Assembly (NCBI RefSeq): GCF_001277255.1
Contig: NZ_CP012264.1
Span: forward strand, 496,001-560,000
Source: Cronobacter condimenti 1330
GTDB taxonomy: Bacteria > Pseudomonadota > Gammaproteobacteria > Enterobacterales > Enterobacteriaceae
Direction of reading: 5' to 3'
Length of the DNA: 64,000 nucleotides
This document shows, in pieces, positions 61,467 through 64,000 of the stretch. Position 1 is the first letter of the stretch. The number at the start of each line of letters is the position of its first letter. A program made the translations under genes and the position numbers. The notes under the pieces are model-generated. The model made no database searches. It was not told the DNA's origin and saw nothing but the letters and a program-made list of their open reading frames with translations.

Positions 61467-62471
61467 TTATTCAGCCAGCGTCGCGACCATCACCGCTTTG
61501 ATCGTATGCATCCGGTTTTCGGCCTGGCAAAACACAATGCTGTTGGCCGATTCAAACACCTCGTCGGTTACTTCCATGCCGCCTTTTAAGCCGTACTGTT
61601 CGGCCATCTGCTTGCCAAGCGTGGTCTGGTCGTCATGAAACGCGGGCAGACAATGCAGGAATTTCACGTTCGGGTTGCCGGTAAGTGCGAGCATCTGACG
61701 GTTCACCTGATAAGGGCGCAGGAGTGCGATACGCTCCGCCCATTTCTCCTTCGCCTCGCCCATCGACACCCAGACGTCGGTATAAATGAAATCTGCGTCC
61801 TTTACGCCAGCGGCGATATCTTCGGTTAATGTGATGCGCCCGCCGGTTTCTTTCGCCAGCGCCTGGCACTCGGTGACCAGTTCTTCGGCAGGCCAGCAGC
61901 TCTGCGGGGCGACAAGACGTAAATCCAGCCCCGTCAACGCGGCGGCTTCCAGCATCGAATTGCCCATGTTATTACGCGCGTCGCCGGCATAGACCAGCGT
62001 CATTTCGTTAAGCGCTTTGCCTGGCAAATGCTCCTGCATGGTGAGCAGGTCCGCCAGCAGCTGTGTTGGGTGAAACTCATCAGTCAGGCCGTTCCACACC
62101 GGCACGCCAGCATACTGCGCCAGCGTTTCGACGATTTCCTGACCAAAGCCGCGATACTGAATGCCGTCATACATACGGCCCAGGACGCGCGCGGTATCCT
62201 TAATTGATTCTTTATGCCCAATTTGACTGCCGCTTGGCCCGAGGTAAGTGACGCGCGCGCCCTGGTCATATGCGGCAACTTCGAAAGAGCATCGTGTGCG
62301 GGTTGAGTCTTTTTCGAAGATGAGCGCAATGTTTTTTCCGGTAAGCTTTTGAACTTCAATGCCCTTTTTTTTATCGCTTTTGAGCTTTGCGGAAAGCTCC
62401 AGCAAGTTATGAATTTGGGCAGGCGTAAAATCGAGCAATTTTAAAAACGATTTCTGATACAACGCAGACAT
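61467..62471 (-). CDS. argI: Anabolic ornithine carbamoyltransferase ArgI
   Basis: A 334-residue ornithine transcarbamoylase for arginine synthesis. STRTRCSFE, HPTQLLADLL and HCLPAFHDDQT are intact, and the sequence is closest to E. coli ArgI/ArgF. The ATG at 62471 follows GAGGGG and gives the E. coli length; an in-frame start 24 bases upstream overlaps the operator region. Tandem ARG boxes lie directly upstream, so repression by ArgR with arginine is expected. Confidence 0.95.
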   Translation of the reverse strand: MSALYQKSFLKLLDFTPAQIHNLLELSAKLKSDKKKGIEVQKLTGKNIALIFEKDSTRTRCSFEVAAYDQGARVTYLGPSGSQIGHKESIKDTARVLGRMYDGIQYRGFGQEIVETLAQYAGVPVWNGLTDEFHPTQLLADLLTMQEHLPGKALNEMTLVYAGDARNNMGNSMLEAAALTGLDLRLVAPQSCWPAEELVTECQALAKETGGRITLTEDIAAGVKDADFIYTDVWVSMGEAKEKWAERIALLRPYQVNRQMLALTGNPNVKFLHCLPAFHDDQTTLGKQMAEQYGLKGGMEVTDEVFESANSIVFCQAENRMHTIKAVMVATLAE

Positions 62472-62497
62472 GATCCCCTCACTGGCTGACGCCACTT

Positions 62498-62536
62498 ATT
62501 GAATTAAAATTCAATATATATGTATGAATATGCATT
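62498..62536. promoter_or_regulatory. Tandem ARG boxes of argI
   Basis: The first 18-base box ATTGAATTAAAATTCAAT (62498-62515) is a perfect palindrome and a perfect match to the ArgR consensus. After the usual three-base gap a second, weaker box TATGTATGAATATGCATT (62519-62536) keeps eight of ten core positions. Spacing and place, 27 bases before the argI start codon, are canonical. Confidence 0.92.
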
Positions 62537-62634
62537 TGCAACCCCTCGTGTTAAAACTTTGCGGGGAAAGGTGGAGGCATTCCCGATGGTGTGTGAAAAT
62601 AGAAGGTATCTGCCGACACACTGAGGAACGAGCC

Positions 62635-63057
62635 ATGGCAAACCCGGAATTACTGGAAGAGCAGCGCGAAGAGACGCGTCTGATTATTGAAGAGCTGCTT
62701 GACGATGGCAGCGATCCTGATGCGTTGTACACCATTGAACACCATTTCTCAGCAGACGATTTCGATACGCTGGAGAAGCTGGCGGTGGAAGTTTTTAAGC
62801 TTGGCTATGAAGTGACAGACCCGGAAGAGCTGGAGCTCGAAGAGGGCGGTGAAACCGTCATCTGCTGCGACGCGCTGAGCGAGTGTGCGCTGAATGCGGA
62901 GCTTATCGACGCACAGGTCGAGCAACTGATGAATCTGGCGGAAAAATTCAACGTTGAATACGACGGCTGGGGTACTTACTTTGAAGACCCGGACGGCGAA
63001 GGCGAAGAAGACGACGACGACGATATGGATAAAGACGACGACGGTGTCCGTCACTAA
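62635..63057 (+). CDS. rraB: Ribonuclease E inhibitor RraB
   Basis: A 140-residue acidic protein (E. coli RraB 138) that binds the C-terminal half of RNase E and modulates the degradosome. It begins MANPELLEEQREETRLIIEE and ends in a strongly acidic tail around DDDDDMDKDDDGVRH. The ATG at 62635 is preceded by GAGGAACGAGCC; the frame is open further upstream but lies in the argI control region. Divergent from argI. Confidence 0.94.
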   Translation: MANPELLEEQREETRLIIEELLDDGSDPDALYTIEHHFSADDFDTLEKLAVEVFKLGYEVTDPEELELEEGGETVICCDALSECALNAELIDAQVEQLMNLAEKFNVEYDGWGTYFEDPDGEGEEDDDDDMDKDDDGVRH

Positions 63058-63066
63058 GTCGCCCTT

Positions 63067-63089
63067 TGCGGCAGCGCAGCGCTGCCGCA
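63067..63089 (+). other. Perfect intercistronic palindrome between rraB and miaE
   Basis: TGCGGCAGCGC and GCGCTGCCGCA (11-base perfect arms around a single A) stand nine bases after the rraB stop and 16 bases before miaE. No T-run follows, so it is more likely an mRNA-processing or stabilising hairpin separating the two cistrons than a terminator; it would also restrain ribosome entry at miaE. Confidence 0.65.
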
Positions 63090-63104
63090 TTTCAGGAACC
63101 CCGC

Positions 63105-63878
63105 ATGAATTACGACGCACTCCTCCTCCCCGTTAAAAATTTTCTGCACTGCGCGACCCCACAAGCCTGGATTGATGAAGCCAGAGCGCCGGAAAACCTG
63201 CCGCTGCTGCTGACCGACCACATGATTTGTGAGCTGAAAGCCGCGCAAACCGCGATGCTGTTGATTCGCCGCTATGTCGCCGATAAAAGCGGTTCTGACG
63301 ATCTTCTCGGCTGGCTGAAGCCCTATGAAGATTTCACTTACCGCGAAGGGCCGGAGCCAGATTTTCTGGCGCTGCATAAGCGCATTGGCAAAAGCGTGAT
63401 GCCTCAGACCGATGACCCGTGGGGCCAGACGCTTATCGACAGCATGGTGTTGCTTATCAAAGAAGAATTACACCACTTCTGGCAGGTGCGCGAAGTGATG
63501 CAAGCGCGTAACATTCCGTACGTGAAAATTACCGCCAGCCGCTACGCACGCGGGCTGCGGCGCGAAATGCGCACCTATGAGCCGGCAACGCTTATCGATA
63601 AGCTGATTTGCGGGGCGTATATCGAAGCGCGCTCCTGCGAGCGTTTCGCCGCGCTGGCGCCTTATCTGGATGACGATTTACAGAAGTTCTATTTGTCGCT
63701 GCTGCGTTCTGAAGCGCGGCATTATCAGGATTACCTCGATCTGGCACAGCGGATTTCACCCGATGACATTACGCCACGCGTGCAAACGCTGGGCGAGGCG
63801 GAAGCACGGCTGATTAATCAGCCCGACGCCGAGTTTCGCTTTCACAGCGGCGTACCGGCGCAGGCTTGCGCCTTCTAA
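63105..63878 (+). CDS. miaE: tRNA-(ms2io6A)-hydroxylase MiaE
   Basis: A 257-residue diiron hydroxylase that converts ms2i6A37 to ms2io6A37 in tRNAs. Ferritin-like iron ligands are visible in DHMICELKAAQTA, KEELHHFWQV, EARSCERFAAL and SEARHYQDY. The gene is present in Salmonella and related genera but absent from E. coli K-12. The ATG at 63105 follows AGGAACCCCGC. The reaction needs oxygen, making it a possible readout of aerobiosis. Confidence 0.93.
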   Translation: MNYDALLLPVKNFLHCATPQAWIDEARAPENLPLLLTDHMICELKAAQTAMLLIRRYVADKSGSDDLLGWLKPYEDFTYREGPEPDFLALHKRIGKSVMPQTDDPWGQTLIDSMVLLIKEELHHFWQVREVMQARNIPYVKITASRYARGLRREMRTYEPATLIDKLICGAYIEARSCERFAALAPYLDDDLQKFYLSLLRSEARHYQDYLDLAQRISPDDITPRVQTLGEAEARLINQPDAEFRFHSGVPAQACAF

Positions 63879-63904
63879 AAACGATCAATACCGAAGGGAT
63901 AAAA

Positions 63905-64000
63905 ATGAACTGGCATCATGTCTTGATTTCCGCATGGGTGGGCGTTGCGCTCGCGGGCATCGCTTCAGCGCTCTATAAGAAAGGCAAAGTGAATAAATTT
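63905..64000 (+). CDS. Small membrane protein, N-terminal part (cut by window end)
   Basis: An open frame of 32 codons runs to the window edge, starting MNWHHVLISAWVGVALAGIA and continuing SALYKKGKVNKF. It has one hydrophobic helix (residues 5-23) followed by a basic segment, like an inner-membrane anchor. AAGGGA lies at proper spacing before the ATG, 26 bases after miaE. I do not recognise the family from this fragment. Confidence 0.6.
   Translation, partial: MNWHHVLISAWVGVALAGIASALYKKGKVNKF

Overview
The window is a chromosomal segment of a GC-rich member of the Enterobacteriaceae. Almost every gene has a close, nearly full-length E. coli counterpart in a recognisable order. The mixture (E. 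coli-type backbone, chromosomal sucrose regulon, arginine deiminase operon, miaE) best fits Cronobacter or a near relative such as Franconibacter, Siccibacter or Enterobacter. The genus is inferred from gene content, not from a search. No CRISPR array, insertion sequence, integrase, prophage or tRNA gene was seen.

Layout. 1-12.7 kb: end of mtr, then yhbW, the oxygen-independent ubiquinone genes ubiV/ubiU and divergent ubiT, yhbS, yhbQ, yhbP, yhbO, yraR, yraQ, and the envelope/division group dolP-diaA-yraN-lpoA with divergent rsmI. 12.7-13.1 kb: rnpB (RNase P RNA). 13.1-15.9 kb: a lone fimbrial subunit, then yhaL, yhaK, yhaJ. 15.9-22.4 kb: the sucrose regulon scrK / scrYAB / scrR with three ScrR-type palindromes, placed between yhaJ and yhaH. 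22.5-27.3 kb: yhaH, yqjG, yqjF, yqjK-yqjE-yqjD, yqjC, mzrA-yqjA. 27.6-33.2 kb: hexuronate genes exuR, exuT, uxaC-uxaA. 33.3-43.9 kb: ygjV, sstT, alx with its Mn/pH-responsive leader, ygjR, ygjQ, ygjP, rlmG, fadH and patA (sigma-54-type promoter). 44.3-48.9 kb: a DgcZ-like diguanylate cyclase, aer and a second chemoreceptor, the last two behind FliA-type promoters. 48.9-50.5 kb: divergent nfeR/nfeF. 50.6-52.7 kb: ygiQ. 52.8-63.9 kb: ridA, pyrI-pyrB-pyrL, a catabolic arginine cluster (argR paralogue, transporter, arcB, arcC, arcA), tabA, argI, rraB, miaE and the start of an unrecognised membrane protein.

How the genes work together. UbiT/U/V allow quinone synthesis without oxygen. ScrY/A/B/K import and cleave sucrose under ScrR. 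ExuT, UxaC and UxaA import and open hexuronates under ExuR. The right end concentrates carbamoyl-phosphate chemistry: aspartate transcarbamoylase, anabolic and catabolic ornithine transcarbamoylases and carbamate kinase all lie within about 9 kb. ARG boxes precede argI, and a CRP/FNR-type site in activator position precedes arcA.

Relative to the E. coli map the window runs down from mtr to ygiQ (about 71 to 68 min) and then jumps to the ridA-rraB block (about 96 min). The jump lies between 52747 and 52800, where only a terminator hairpin is found. I found no wholly new system. The most informative points are the regulatory palindromes at nfeR/nfeF and arcA, the altered effector or metal sites in the ArgR paralogue and NfeR, the structured intergenic upstream of patA, and the accessory insertions into conserved synteny.
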